Origin: Otatea glauca
Taxonomy: Eukaryota > Streptophyta > Magnoliopsida > Poales > Poaceae
Length of the DNA: 64,000 nucleotides
NCBI GenBank assembly: GCA_036346275.1
Contig: CM070723.1
Location: 51,476,743 to 51,540,742 of the forward strand
Direction of reading: 5' to 3'
Of this stretch, positions 1-11,729 are shown one piece after another; within the stretch, counting starts at the first letter, position 1, and every line of letters starts with the position of its first letter. Position numbers and translations under genes: made by a program. Below the pieces are notes generated by a model that made no database searches, was not told the origin of the DNA, and worked only from the letters and a program-made list of their open reading frames with translations.

Positions 1-394
1 TCAAGTCCCGTCCAAAAAACTTGAAATCCGGTCAAAATTTCAGAAATTTCAACATAATTAACCGAAATTTCGGCCATTTTCAAACCCTAACAAATGGTCT
101 GCCAAGGCTATAAAAATTAGGGTACCTCTCATAGAACAAGAAGTGCTGCTTTTTAAATGGTCTACGGCTCCATCTTACCTCCGAGAGGTCTGGGTTCAAT
201 TCCTGGTCTCAACAATTTATTTTTCAAATCCGGTCCTAAAAATATCAAAGCCGGTCGATTTTGTAGCAATCTCGGTCCGAAAACCCAAAATCTTAGCAAA
301 ATCACCGAAATCGGTCTCAACATTTTATTTTTTTATTTCGGAAGCCATTAAATTTTTTTTTGTCTTGGAAACAAACCCTAGACCTCTTGCAAAT

Positions 395-466
395 GTGTCC
401 GGCCGGAATCAAATCCTAGACCTTTTGCATGCTAACCGAGTGATCTACCATCTGAGCTACAGCCGC
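395..466 (-). pseudogene. tRNA-Ala(AGC)-like module, type B copy 1
   Basis: Read on the minus strand it starts GCGGCTGTAGCTCAGATGG (acceptor 5' side, U8-A9, D arm, A-box match). It continues through an anticodon loop TTAGCAT with anticodon AGC and ends with a degraded T arm (TTTGATTCC, B-box-like). The anticodon stem and T stem no longer pair well, so a functional tRNA is unlikely. It is the first type B module; type B copies recur near 1065 and 1740. Confidence 0.6.
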
Positions 467-530
467 TTGTTGGTTTATTAGCATATCCTTGCTAACTAAG
501 GTCTTGGATGGTTAATAGTCCAAAAAACGT

Positions 531-603
531 TGCGTTCGGTCGGAATCGAACTATGGATCTTTCGCATGCTAAGCGAGCGCTTTACTATCCGAGCTACGTC
601 CCC
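531..603 (-). pseudogene. tRNA-Ala(AGC)-like module, type A copy 1
   Basis: On the minus strand: GGGGACG acceptor half, TA, D arm GCTC...AAGC, anticodon stem CTCGC/GCGAA around loop TTAGCAT (anticodon AGC), then TTCGATTCC. The A box (TAGCTCGGATAG here) and B box remain close to the Pol III consensus. The T stem and 3' acceptor strand (CGAACGC) do not pair with their partners, so I call it a tRNA-derived pseudogene. Confidence 0.65.
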
Positions 604-829
604 TCACGTTGTTTTGGTTCAAATCCGGTCCTAAAAATATCAAATCCGGTCGATTTTGTAGTAATCTCGGTCCGAAAACCTGAAATCTTAACAAAATCAC
701 CGAAATCCTAGTCTCAACATTTTATTTTTTATTTTGGAAGCCATTAATTTTTTTCTTGGAATCAAACCCTAGACCTCTTGCATATCCATGCTAAATAAGG
801 TCTTGGATGGTTAATAGTCCAAAAAACAT

Positions 830-902
830 TGCGTTCAGTCGGAATCGAACTATGGATCTTTTGCATGCTAAGCGAGCGCTTTACCATCCAAGTTACGTCC
901 CC
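830..902 (-). pseudogene. tRNA-Ala(AGC)-like module, type A copy 2
   Basis: Same module as at 531-603 with a few substitutions (D arm starts AACTTGG on the minus strand; B-box flank CTGAACGC). Anticodon loop TTAGCAT is kept. It lies 299 bp after copy 1 and is followed by a type B module at 1065. Confidence 0.6.
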
Positions 903-1064
903 TCATGTTGTTTCGGTTCAAATCCGGTCGATTTTGTAGCAATCTCAGTCCGAAAACCCGAAATCTTAGCAAAATCACCGAAATCCTGGTCTCAACATTT
1001 TATTTTTTATTTTGGAAGCCATTATTTTTTTATCTTGGAATCAAATCCTAGACCTCTTGCAAAT

Positions 1065-1136
1065 GTGTCCGGCTAGAATCAAACCCTAGACCTCATGCAT
1101 GCTAGCCGAGTGGCCTACCATCTGAGCTACAACCGC
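1065..1136 (-). pseudogene. tRNA-Ala(AGC)-like module, type B copy 2
   Basis: Minus-strand GCGGTTGTAGCTCAGATGG, then loop CTAGCAT (anticodon AGC still present), then GGGTTTGATTC. It lies 670 bp after type B copy 1, which sets the higher-order period. Stem pairing is degraded. Confidence 0.55.
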
Positions 1137-1200
1137 TTGTTGGTTTATTAGCATATCCCCGCTAAATAAGGTCTTGGATGGTTAATAGTCCAAAAAACGT

Positions 1201-1273
1201 TGCGTTCGGTCGGAATCGAACTATGGATCTTTCGCATGCTAAGCGAGCACTTTACCATCCGAGCTACGTCCCC
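1201..1273 (-). pseudogene. tRNA-Ala(AGC)-like module, type A copy 3
   Basis: Nearly the same as copy 1 (531-603), including GGGGACG start, loop TTAGCAT and TTCGATTCC. It lies 136 bp after the start of type B copy 2, the same spacing as between B1 and A1. Confidence 0.65.
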
Positions 1274-1481
1274 TCACGTTGTTTCGGTTCAAATCCGGTC
1301 GATTTTGTAGCAATCTCGGTCCGAAAACCTGAAGTCATAGCAAAATCACCGAAATCCTGGTCTCAACATTTTATTTTTTATTTTGGAAGCCATTAATTTT
1401 CTTTGTCACGGAATCAAACCCTAGACCTCTTGCATATCCCTGCTAAATAAGGTCTTGGATGGTTAATAGTCCAAAAAACGT

Positions 1482-1554
1482 TGCGTTCGGTCGGAATCGA
1501 ACTATGGATCTTTCGTATGCTAAGCGAGCGCTTTACCATCCGAGCTACGTCCCC
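1482..1554 (-). pseudogene. tRNA-Ala-like module, type A copy 4
   Basis: Same module; the anticodon region reads TTAGCATAC on the minus strand, so one anticodon-stem base differs from copies 1 and 3. It lies 281 bp after copy 3. Confidence 0.6.
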
Positions 1555-1739
1555 TCACGTTGTTTCGGTTCCAATCCGGTCATAAAAATATCAAATCTGG
1601 TCGATTTTGTAGCAATCTCGGTCCGAAAAACCGAAATCTTAGCAAAATCACTGAAATCCTGGTCTCAACATTTTATTTTTTATTTTGGAAGCCATTAAAA
1701 AAAATTGTCTTGGAATCAAACCCTAGACCTCTTGCAAAT

Positions 1740-1811
1740 GTGTCCGGCTGGAATCAAACCCTAGACCTCTTGCATGCTAACCAAGTGGTCTACCATCTGA
1801 GCTACAGCCGC
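1740..1811 (-). pseudogene. tRNA-Ala(AGC)-like module, type B copy 3
   Basis: Minus-strand GCGGCTGTAGCTCAGATGG, loop TTAGCAT, GGGTTTGATTCC. It lies 675 bp after type B copy 2. Confidence 0.55.
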
Positions 1812-1876
1812 TTGTTGGTTTATTAGCATATCCCTACTAAATAAGGCCTTGGATGGTTAATAGTCCAAAAAAACAT

Positions 1877-1949
1877 TGCGTTCGGTCGGAATCGAACTAT
1901 GGATCTTTCGCATGCTAAGCGAGTGCTTTACCATCCGAGTTACGTCCCC
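1877..1949 (-). pseudogene. tRNA-Ala(AGC)-like module, type A copy 5
   Basis: Same as copy 1 with small changes in the D arm (AACTCGG). It lies 137 bp after type B copy 3, matching the spacing in the two earlier units, and is the last tRNA-like module before the element ends at 2158. Confidence 0.6.
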
Positions 1950-2297
1950 TCACGTTGTTTCGGTTCAAATCCAGTCCTAAAAATATCAAATCCGATCGAT
2001 TTTGTAGCAATCTCGGTCCGAAAACCCGAAATCTTAGCAAAATCACCGAATTTTCGCTGAAATTCACCGAGTTGTAGCAATTTCATTTTTTTTTATTTCA
2101 TCGGGATTATGAATCTGGGGGTGCGAAATCCGAGATTTCGCCTGCATTTTGAACTATGGCTTCCTAATCCTGGGTACTAACAGTAATAGAATGGAGGCTA
2201 CAAAAAAAAAATGGAAAGCTAGATGAACTGATCAACTCTTTCGGGTGCTTGTTGCCTGCCTTGGTATAAGCCATTTGGAAGTTTGCTGCACAAAAAC

Positions 2298-2460
2298 TTT
2301 TAATAACCGGTTTGTTATTTCACAACGCTCATTACTTATCAGAAGTATCTGGATGCACTCATTTATCAAGGGATAAACTTAAGAAAAGACACCATTAAAA
2401 TTTGAAATTAACGCTTAAGCTTTTTAATTGCAGTACTGATGAATGATTCCAAAAAACTTT
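2298..2460 (+). repeat. dispersed repeat, copy 1
   Basis: About 155 bp that recurs at 31915-32070 with scattered substitutions; both copies share cacaacgctcatta, cactcatttatcaaggg and gattccaaaaaa. Flanks differ after the shared part. The identity of the repeat is unknown; it could be the edge of an older duplicated segment. Confidence 0.6.
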
Positions 2461-3629
2461 GCACCAGTCAAAAGGCTACTCCAGTCCAGCCAATTTATAT
2501 TTTGGTCATGTGATCCTTCTTTGCTGAGCTATCCACGTAGAGTATTATTTATCGTGGACACGCATCCGGCGTAGTACAGGGACTATAACTTAAGCAGGTT
2601 TCATATGAACAGGCCCTCCGATCGAGATAACGGACGGTCCGGATCAATAAATAGTATGATGCTAAAGTAGCTGCTCCAGTATTTTCGTACAGTGAAAAAG
2701 ATCGATATAATGTTCTCGGAAGATCCGAATTATCGTTTTTCAATCAAACCGTCTACCGGAGACCGTTTAAGCTGCAGCAACGGATCGGCGTCCATATATT
2801 GTCCTGTCTTCCTTGCTATGTTACCACTAAAATTGCCTCCAGCCTTTCCAGAGCAACCTGCAAGTAATAATAATAAAGGATCAACTCTGGCTGCTGCGAG
2901 CAAACAGACAAGCCCTTAATCTTGACGAGCTGATCACATGGAGGAGATGGCAATGGCAATGGCACAGTGCAGTCAGATCAGCACAGTGAAGTCAGATCAG
3001 ATGGCCACACAGCAGAGCACGAGAGGCAGACGGCGCACAAGTGAGGATCGAGCTGTGATTCGATTCGAATTGAATTCAGTTGGACGATCGAGCTGAGCTT
3101 TGCTGGCTGACTGAGTGCTGCCCTTTTTAAGCAGCAACTTTGAGTGTTCTTTACCTGCTGCTTTGGGGCCTGCAGCTAAGCTAAGCCCTCTGCTCTGTCC
3201 TCTTCCCGGTTGGCAGTACTAGTCTTGACTAGTGACTACTTTTATTTTGCTACCCTTACCTAGCTGTTGATCACATCCCGATTAGTGTTTCTTTAATGCG
3301 GTCTTTCTGACTGATTACCTGCTGACAGTGGTTGGTTATGGTTTCTTTATCATAACTAGTAGCTAGTGCACCCCAGCCTGCAATGCAGCTTAGCTGACCC
3401 TTACCTTAGACCCACATATCATACTTTTTTTTTATATATTTCTTCATAGCTTGATCACATCTTTGAAAAGTGCATTCTTGGTAGGCCTTTAATAATTGAA
3501 AAGCGCATTGTTAGTTGCATGCTAGTACTTGACTATAGTTCAAGTAACACACCAGTAGTTTGCGCACAAATATTAAAACAAGTGAAAGGGTAATTAATTA
3601 TCATCTATCATTTATTTATGTTATAATAT

Positions 3630-3634
3630 ATGTA
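3630..3634. repeat. target-site duplication, left (ATGTA)
   Basis: Five bases ATGTA directly before the LTR, repeated at 7141-7145. Confidence 0.8.
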
Positions 3635-6600
3635 TGTAACATCCCGAAAATGCAATAATATAAAAATTTATATTTTGAATTTGAGTATAATTGTTTCTGA
3701 TTTTTCCTGACATTATTGGGATTTATATGGATTTCTTTGAATTTTGTATTGAATGAAAAATCAATCAAATACAATTAAAGAAGAGGATTAAAGAAGTGCT
3801 ACGTATTAAAATGTGTAAATAAACTTAGGATTGAATGGAACTAATTTTAGTGAAATCCTTGTACTTACAGAAGTTCAAATATATAACAATATTTAAATTT
3901 CATTTATGTTTGAATTACTTTCTATTAAAGATGGTGTTCAATGCATTAGAAATTCAAATATACATAATTTGGATAAAAGAAATATGGAATAAGTAAAACT
4001 TGGCTTCTAAATATTAGTGTGACAGTAGGATACTTGAGTTTGCCAAAATATTTAAGAAATGAACCTGATTTGAATTATCTTGAAAAGTATGAAATAACTT
4101 AAACATAAAATGCATATATATATGTATAGTAAATTGAATAGTCAATAGAGAGATCAAATGAATTCAAATAATCACCAAGTCAGTTTTGTTATATTCCTAA
4201 CATTACGAGGATCTCGAATATATAATAATATTTAAAGTTTACTACATAAAACATTAAATGATTAATAGTCAAAGTGTTAATACTTGCATGATTTAAATAG
4301 CTATAACTTTCACAACTAAACTTCAAATTTGATAAAACCAAATCCAATAACCTTTAAAAATAGTACTCTTACTGTTTATACAAAAATACCTTATGTTTGT
4401 GCAAGGATGAAATATGATCATGTTAAACCCTAATGATCGTTTATATAGAAAACATTTCAAATAAAAGCCGATTGTCACGAAATCAACTTTAAATCACTTC
4501 TAGTGTCATGCCCTGTTAATACCTGAAAAAAGAGTAGTTTATCCTAGACGGTGTAGTCGCAATCTTATATCAAAAAATGAATCCTTAACGAGTAGTAAAT
4601 TGAACCCTCAAGCTTTTTTCATCGACCCGTAGAACCTCTCGTCTAAATGCAAATATTATATAAATTAGTTTAGAAATGATATTTAGGATATGGTCTACCA
4701 TATTCTAGAAAAATATTTTATTTACCACTTTCGTTTCAATTAAATTTTTCTAGTCAAATAACCTTAAAAATTATAGTTGTCGTAACCTTTAATATTACAT
4801 AAGCTTTTTCAGCTATGAACATAGTGTCTCGTCTAAACACCAAAATGTATGAATTCAGCCTAGATATGTTCTTCAAAGTATATGCTATCAAGTTCCGAAG
4901 AAATAACCTTATTTCATTATGTTTTGCATAAAAACTTTAATAGTCAAATAACCCTTAGTTTTATGTTTAATGAACTTTGCCATAATAAGGTTAAGTGAAC
5001 CTTGTAATAAAGAAATTATAACCAATATATTTGTATCACCAGAACCTTCTTAAAAACCATAAATAAATCTAATTAGCTAGCTTAACAATCATAACTTATT
5101 TAAGACCCTTCGTATGCAAAATCTTAAGGCTAGTGCTATTAGCATAACCCTTAACTAGTGTTTCAATTCCAATTCTTTTAATCCAAATAATTTTAGCATC
5201 TATAATTCGAAGTTATGAATACAAGAATTCATAATTTTAGCCTCTTGAATTCGTAAATCAAGAATAGATAATCTTTAAAAGAAAACGTGTTTTGTTCATA
5301 ATAAAAGCCATTAAGTATATAAATGTGTGTTTATCTAAATCATGAGATCTCGAAATCATATAATCCAAACCCTAAATCATCCCTGTTTTCGGCAATGAAT
5401 CTTTATTTGATTTTCTGTCTGTTTTCTTTTTGCCTTATTAAAGTTGGTTATTTGCTATTTTCCGATTGATCGACGTGTAGAATCCGACGTCCTTTCCTCC
5501 GTTGTTGCCTCCGTCATCTGCGATCGTGTCTTCGTCGTAAGCAATGAATAAGCAAGGCAAGCACCCTCCTTTGACCATCTTGATCCCAGAATTTAAATTT
5601 GCATTGTTTATTAAAATGTTTCATGCATACGTTTACTTTCTGTAAACTGCTATTTTGTGGTACTGGTAGTTATACCTGTTGTCTCATAAAACTTCCTTGA
5701 TAAGTATGAATATGTGAACCTTGATAACCATAGATTAAGCTTAGACAATTACTTAATGTCATCATGGGTATATGCGATTACTTTTATCCATGCTTAGCCA
5801 TGCTTTTAGAATAAATGATGATGATGATCAGATCAAAATGTATTTCTTGAGAAATGGAAAATGTTGTAATTGTAACTGTTGGTTATGGGTATTTTGATTA
5901 AAAACTCAAAATAAAACTATGGTTTTGATGCGGGCGATTATTGGCAATAGCCGGAGGTGCAGAGGGATGTGCACGTAGTGTAGGGTGGAGTATCGCCCGT
6001 GTCGGATTAAGGACCGAACTTAGTGTTGTATGATCCAAGATAATCCGTACAACCACAAGTGTTGGTATGGGACATCCTTAAACCAATTAAGTTATCTAGT
6101 TTAACTTTGCATTTATGGAAGGCAGGAGATTGCACAGGCATTCCTTTTCCGGTCTGCTTGTAGGGGTTTCTACATACCAATGCAACGGTGTACGCCTTGC
6201 CATGAACAGAAACGTGGTGTGGGGTGTTGCGTGAAAGGAACTACGTCTTTGGTGTGTGTTTCTGTTTCTATGGCGAGGGCTCAACGTCCCGGGCTGGTGC
6301 AAAGTTAAATTAGATAATGTAAAGGTTTTCGTCATGAACATTCTGGCCACACGCCAAAGGTGCGTGAAACGTGCGGCAAAAAGAAAAGGTCATGACTTAT
6401 GGGTAAAGTTGTATACCTCTGCAGAGTGTAAATCTAATCGATTAGCCGTCCCCTCGGTCATGAGAAACTTGGTGAACTTGCACTAGTTAAATGTTTAATT
6501 TTCTAAAATGGGTTGTGGTTTGGAACTTGTTTAGCAGCTTTTGTTTTCATGTCAAAGGATCGACATTGATGGATTCCATTTCTGGATTATTCGATATTCA

Positions 6601-7140
6601 TGATGGGTTGTGAATATTACTTATGCTTTACTTATTTCATATCAGTCAATTATGCTTTTATAAATTCCGTTTGCAAATAACTTGTTTTACAATGTCAATT
6701 CTGCTTTATGCAAATTAACTGTAGTAGCCTCCTTTGAAATGACCTGCATATATTTTAGGCTTTGCTCAAGTCTTACGGAGTACGAAAGTACTCATCCTTG
6801 CTTATATGTTGTTTTTAGGTGGATAAGTTAGCGAAGCTTCGAAGGTTTTTTTCATCGCAGGTTGCGAGATCTTCTTCGTCGTGTTCTTTCTAGGGATTAT
6901 GCCTTGTCGGTTGCCTGCGGGTTTTGGATGGGCACACTACAAGACTTTGCTTCTTTTGCTGCTATATCTCTGAGTTGTAAGAGTTTTCTTTATGTAATAG
7001 CTTCCGCTTAATAATATTTGTTGTATGGTTGTGATTCCAATTGGTATGTATGTGCGTATTAGCTACTGATCATGGGACTAGTACGGAATGCACATTAGAT
7101 TTCTATTTTTGCAAGTTTGCGAAAAATAGGAGTCGTTACA
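3635..7140 (+). mobile_element. solo LTR of a Ty3/gypsy-type retrotransposon
   Basis: Seen: it begins TGTAACATCCCG and ends GTCGTTACA, giving the TG...CA ends of an LTR. It is bracketed by the 5-bp direct repeat ATGTA (3630-3634 and 7141-7145). At 3506 bp and with no internal coding region, it is best read as a solo LTR left by recombination between two LTRs. Parts of it (about 5930-6480) recur in the LTR at 14824-31859 (around 30600-31150) and, inverted, at 62666-64000. That makes it a long-LTR family with three copies in this window. Gypsy assignment rests on similar LTR starts (TGTAACATCC) directly after a gypsy pol fragment at 13357. Confidence 0.85.
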
Positions 7141-7145
7141 ATGTA
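7141..7145. repeat. target-site duplication, right (ATGTA)
   Basis: Matches 3630-3634 exactly. Confidence 0.8.
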
Positions 7146-7353
7146 CAACTTTCAAATAGTGATGCGTAGAAGCGCCTTGGTATGCTTAATATTGTGCCGC
7201 CTTTTTCGTGATTGTGCTAGCTGCAATTCACTCCGTTTCCCATAATTAAAGAGGCGGCGTAACGGAGTACAATAATCACTCTGCCATTTTGCCTACTGCT
7301 AAGACACATTTTAGGGGGTTGTTTCGTTGACAGAATCCATTGGTTCTAGTAGC

Positions 7354-8787
7354 CAGGGTTCAAAAAACCATCGAAAACCGCTCGGTTTTCGTGAAAACCG
7401 GCCGTACGGAGCCGGTTTGGTAATTAAAACCGTTCGGAAAACCGGTCAGATGAACAGTAAATTCAAAAAAAATGAAGAAATTTAGCAAAAAATGCCAAAA
7501 AATTTTGAATTGTTTTTTGTGCGTTCCTGAGGTAATCCTAATGATTCTGTAAAATTTTCAGATTATTATCAGATATGTAAATTTTTAAAAATTACAGCAG
7601 GATCTTGTCACAATATATGCTCTTCAGTTTTTTATTTTCTAGGGGCACAAAATGAAGTCTAATATTTCTTAAACTTTTTTTGTGATGTTACAACGTCATC
7701 AAAATGATTATGTAAAATCTTCAGATGATGATCAGATATGTGTATTTTTTTAAAATTCTGAAAGTGCTATTATCATTGTATATGCTCTTCTGTTTTTGAT
7801 TTTATATGGGAAATAAATGAAGTCTAATATTTCTGAAAATTTTATTAAATGATCCTTTGGAATTATTTATATTTTCGGTAAAATTTTAGAATATAATAAA
7901 TCATTTTACTATTTATAAAAATCTGACAGTGTATTTGTTCCTTTTCATTAATTTCGGTTTTAGATTTTTTAGAAGAAATAAATGATTTAAAAAATTGTAA
8001 AAATTTCTCTTATGTGTTTTATAGATTAATTGGGATTTTTTGTAAATTTTTTTAAAAAAAATTTGCAATTTTTTCAATTTGTTCTTATATTTTAACTATT
8101 TTTCTTCTATCATTGGATTTCGATGTTCCGTTCATGTAGGTCGAACATGTCATTTTTGCGACAATAGAAGAGTGACGAAGCTATGCTTATGCCTACTCCA
8201 CAACTTCAATTTAAATGCATTATAATGTAAATAGTGTTGATAAGTAAATGGTAGTGAAATTGCAAATGATTTTGCTTTGTAGTTATGTAAATGCTGAATT
8301 TTGCACTTATGTGATTGTAGTATTACAATGAAAGATTATTTATTGATATATTATTGATAAATACATAACTTACAACTTCTAATTCTCTAAAATATAGCAA
8401 AGGCCATGTCGATTTTTTTCCAAATTTAGGAGAGATCATTCTAGAATTTTTCACGTTTTCACATACCTTATTTATATATTTATTATATTTTTACTCAATT
8501 TTAACCTTCCTTGTATTTCTACAAATTTTACAATATTTTTTTGCATTTTTTCCCAATTTTTTCGATATTTCCCCAATTTTCCAACCTCGGGCGGTTTTTG
8601 CGGTTTTCTCCAAAAACCGCTCGGTTTTTCGTCAAAAACCGCGGTTTTCGCGATCCCATTTGACCAAATTTCAAAATTTTCAAATTTGCAAACCTTTCGA
8701 TTTTTCACGGTTTTCGAGCGCTTTACCGCGAAAACCGGTACCACCGACTCCACGAAAACCGCCCGCGAAACGGTTTGGTGAACCCTG
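7354..8787. mobile_element. hAT-like non-autonomous DNA transposon
   Basis: Seen: inverted ends CAGGGTTCAAAAAACC (left) and, reading the other strand, CAGGGTTCACCAAACC (right). The flanking 8-bp direct repeat is CTAGTAGC (7346-7353) against GTAGTAGC (8788-8795), one mismatch. An 8-bp duplication with CAGGG-type ends fits the hAT superfamily. The 1434-bp interior is AT-rich with no transposase frame. Both ends are dense in short phrases such as aaaaccg and cggtttt that can fold back on each other. Related end sequences occur at 2158 and 38162-39622. Confidence 0.75.
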
Positions 8788-8795
8788 GTAGTAGC

Positions 8796-11342
8796 AGCTC
8801 ATAAAGAGCTCAGGGTACTGAGCAAAATTAATCTACACAAGGAGCATAGCAAGACAACTGGGCATGGCATGGTAGTATACGGCTGCCAGATTTGCTGGTA
8901 CTTGCAGAGTTTAATGAGAGCATAATTAGCACGAATCGTTCAGTACATGTAGTAAGTATAGATCGGCAAGTACAAAGCTGCTGCAGACATTAGTGATTTG
9001 TACTAGTACAACATTGCACATACTCCACTAAACTAGCAGTAACCTCGTCAAGTCACCAAGCTGGCCTTGGCTTTATTACACCACGAGACCTAACATTTCT
9101 AGCCACCTACTTGCAGGCTTGCAGCAGGCTGATGGCCCGCAAAGCAAGCAACATTACAAATGGAAGCGGTTAAAAATTTTAAACCCTCTTATTTCAAAAA
9201 AAAAATATTTAAACCCTCGTTGGTCAGAGGTTAACCGGCATCCGGCCAGGTGTGTGGAGTCTTGACTGTGTCACTGTGACCAGGTGATGAGCTGCGACAG
9301 GTGAACTGTGACAAAACTTACAAAACCTTGAGCTGCTTAATTACTCTATGTCTGATCATCTGACATCGTAGTACAGATTAAGGCAAGGCATACCGCGCAA
9401 AATGATCGAGCAGAGCACCACACCACACCACACACTAGGTTTCGAGCTTTGTAAAGTGATTTCTAGCCATTCTCACCGTACATTAAATTCAATGGAACAG
9501 TTTATTCTTTTCGATCTAATAGATCATATTAGCTAGTATTTATTTATACTTCCTCCGCTAGTTCAGTAGTAGGAATACTTTCAATAAATCAGTAGTTAAA
9601 TCTGATTTTTACTACCCATCATATATTACTAATATAATGTACCGTAAAATTTCTCTCTCTTTCTCCGAAGAAAACCGAACGAGAAGAACATGTGTTTGTT
9701 ACAGTAGTTGTTTCTGTCAATTGAAGTGAATTCACCATTGTTATTGCTACCAATCGCAGTTTTAGGTAAGATCCTAGGTATTCACACTTCGTCGAGCAGC
9801 CGGCCATTTTCCTCGCTCTGAACAGTGTCTAATAGAATCGACTAGAAATATAAGAGCTTTTTTCAGGTGTGCAACCTGATCATTCCGACAAAGGAGGGCA
9901 CTCCAAATAGGCAACAAAAATTACCAACCATGCTCGCTTACTGACAGATGTGCTGCATGGGCTCAGCTCAAAATAGCCCAGTCATTTCTTCTACGCCCAC
10001 AATAGCAAGCTTAGTTATGTTATGTGACGCATGGAGAGCTTTGAGACGTAGATGGGCCAACTATTGCAAATTACCTCGGCTTGGGCAGTTCCATTTCATG
10101 AGTGACGGTTTCCCTTCCTCGGCCGGCAACATTGATCATCTTCATCCTAGCAAAGACACCACTGTTCCAACATAATTGCAAAAAAATGTTCCTCAAGTTA
10201 TCTCGTGGGTGTACGTTTCCGTTGAGGCGAAAAGCCTTGAGTCGGCTCAGGCCTCAGGCTCACTGGAGAGCGTCTCTACTCTTTCAGCCTGGAGTACAAG
10301 GGCGTCTCCACTCCTAAGCGTTTGCTCACTGTTCTAACACAGAGACGGTGACAAGCAAGAATTCCTGTGTATGAAAGAATTCAATCAGGGAGAGCACCAG
10401 ACTCCAATTAGCATTATTTATTCTAAAACTCTCCCAGAGAAACTATGCAATGGCAAAAGAGGCATGAGTACCACGTAAAAGCATTTCGGTAAACGAAATC
10501 GGTATTCCAGACGGGCGTGCCTGGGATGACCCGACTCGTCGGCATTCCTGTTCTTGGAATCGGATGTCTTGTATCTAAGTCAAATTCTAACACCTGTGTC
10601 CGATTCTGATTAGCATTTTCCATGTTTAAAATTTTTTACCGAATCGAACACTCACATTCTGAGTCGGATTCCGACTCCTATGTCCGTGTCGTACTAGCAC
10701 TGGTCGGCATGGGCTTCTGGCCGGGATGACGGGGCTTTGTCCGCATGCCGTTCATTCAAAAGTGCTCAATTGAAACCTCCTGATTGAAAGTGACCCCAAT
10801 TTCAAAAGTTTGTAGTTGGAAGCTCCGATTGAATAGCTCCAAGAACTGAAAATCCGGCACAAATTGAAAGTTTTTGTTCAATTTTGAGACTTCTCCGGTT
10901 GAATCCTTCGATTCGAAGTGGCCCAATCAAAAGTTTGGGATTTTAACTCAAATTGCAAAATTTCATCTTGAAATCCAAAATTTTCAACTCACTGGATGTT
11001 TCTCCATGTATCCAAATAAACTGGTGGTCGGCGGCGGAGCTGGGCAACGACGAACTCCCCAGGGGAGGCAGAGGTGCAAGAGCCCAGCGATCTTCGCTGT
11101 TGGTGGTGTGGGGAAAATGTGTGTTGGGGGGGTGCCCGGAGGTGGAAGACAACGGTCTCACTGGAGAAATCTACGACTGCGTGATGGTCCACAACGCGGC
11201 GGCGGGATGGGCTGGAAGGAGGGAGGAGTCGGGGTGGGTAGGAACTCCCTTCGTACAAAGAACTAACCCACGATACGTCGTTCAAACCAAAACCAACAGA
11301 TAACCACACGGGCTTATAATTCCATCTAGTGTATATATATCT
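8796..11342. other. intergenic, no gene recognised
   Basis: No convincing gene. Segment 10430-10700 has diverged repeats of phrases like ggaatcggat and gattccgac. Segment 10750-11010 is built of loose repeats of ttgaaag/caatttcaaaag. A GC-rich patch at 11020-11260 is open in several frames on both strands, as GC-rich sequence commonly is, and matches no family I recognise. It might be a captured gene fragment. Confidence 0.35.
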
Positions 11343-11344
11343 TA

Positions 11345-11616
11345 CTCCCTCCGTTGATAAATATAAGGTGTATTTTGACTTTGTACAAGGATTAAGATTG
11401 TGATGAAATTGAGAAAGGCATGAGAGGAAATGACTTACATATCCCTCTTAATTGTCTTGGAAGATGAGAGATAATGAATAAATGCATATGGTTGAGAGAG
11501 AATAAATAGGGGTATAAGTGGAACATGCACGTCTTAATTGTCTTGGAACATGCACGTCTTATATTTTTCAACAAGACTGTTCAAACTATAGGCCTTATAT
11601 TTATCAACGGAGGGAG
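11345..11616. mobile_element. Stowaway-like MITE
   Basis: Seen: CTCCCTCCGTTGATAAATAT at the left and its inverted form at the right, flanked by TA on both sides (11343-11344, 11617-11618). It is about 272 bp with no coding. A TA duplication and CTCCCTCCG ends are typical of Stowaway (Tc1/mariner) MITEs of grasses. It is inverted relative to the related copies at 35503-35765 and 14589. It contains an internal tandem duplication of about 22 bp (ggaacatgcacgtctt) near 11519-11562. Confidence 0.8.
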
Positions 11617-11729
11617 TATCTCTTATGCCCAAGAATTTCCCGCCCAAGGAGAGCACTACTCATCGGTATTTATGAAAACGTCCTTACGAATTTCGAAATC
11701 GTGGATAGAACCACCCCTCCGGTTTATCA

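Larger units (their letters stand above)
1..2158. mobile_element. hAT-like non-autonomous element, right part, carrying tRNA-like array
   Basis: Seen: the stretch ends at 2158 with a terminus that reads, on the minus strand, CATAGTTCAAAATGCAGG. This resembles the ends at 38162 (CATAGTTTAAAA) and 38017. The interior is made of short self-similar phrases (cgaaat, ccggtc, gcaaaatcaccgaaat), as in the 38162-39622 element. Embedded from about 395 to 1949 are eight minus-strand tRNA-Ala(AGC)-like modules in a higher-order pattern with a period of about 670 bp. A plus-strand tRNA 3'-half (gggttcaattcctgg) lies near 190-208. The left end is outside the window, so length and target duplication cannot be checked. 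hAT assignment is inferred from the kinship of its end with elements that have 8-bp duplications. No protein-coding capacity is seen. Confidence 0.6.
2159..3634. other. intergenic, no gene recognised
   Basis: No convincing coding region. It contains a dispersed repeat (2298-2460), a stretch rich in CAG/GATCAG phrases near 2940-3010, and ordinary AT-rich sequence up to the solo LTR. Short open frames at 2549-2743 and 2692-2919 overlap on opposite strands and resemble no family I know. Confidence 0.4.

Noticed and set aside
531..603. Functional tRNA-Ala gene (also the other modules)
   Set aside because: T stem and acceptor stem do not pair and no module has a complete cloverleaf; they are treated as tRNA-derived pseudogenes.
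10874..11309. Open readings in the GC-rich patch near 11.1 kb
   Set aside because: Four overlapping frames on both strands with no recognisable domain.
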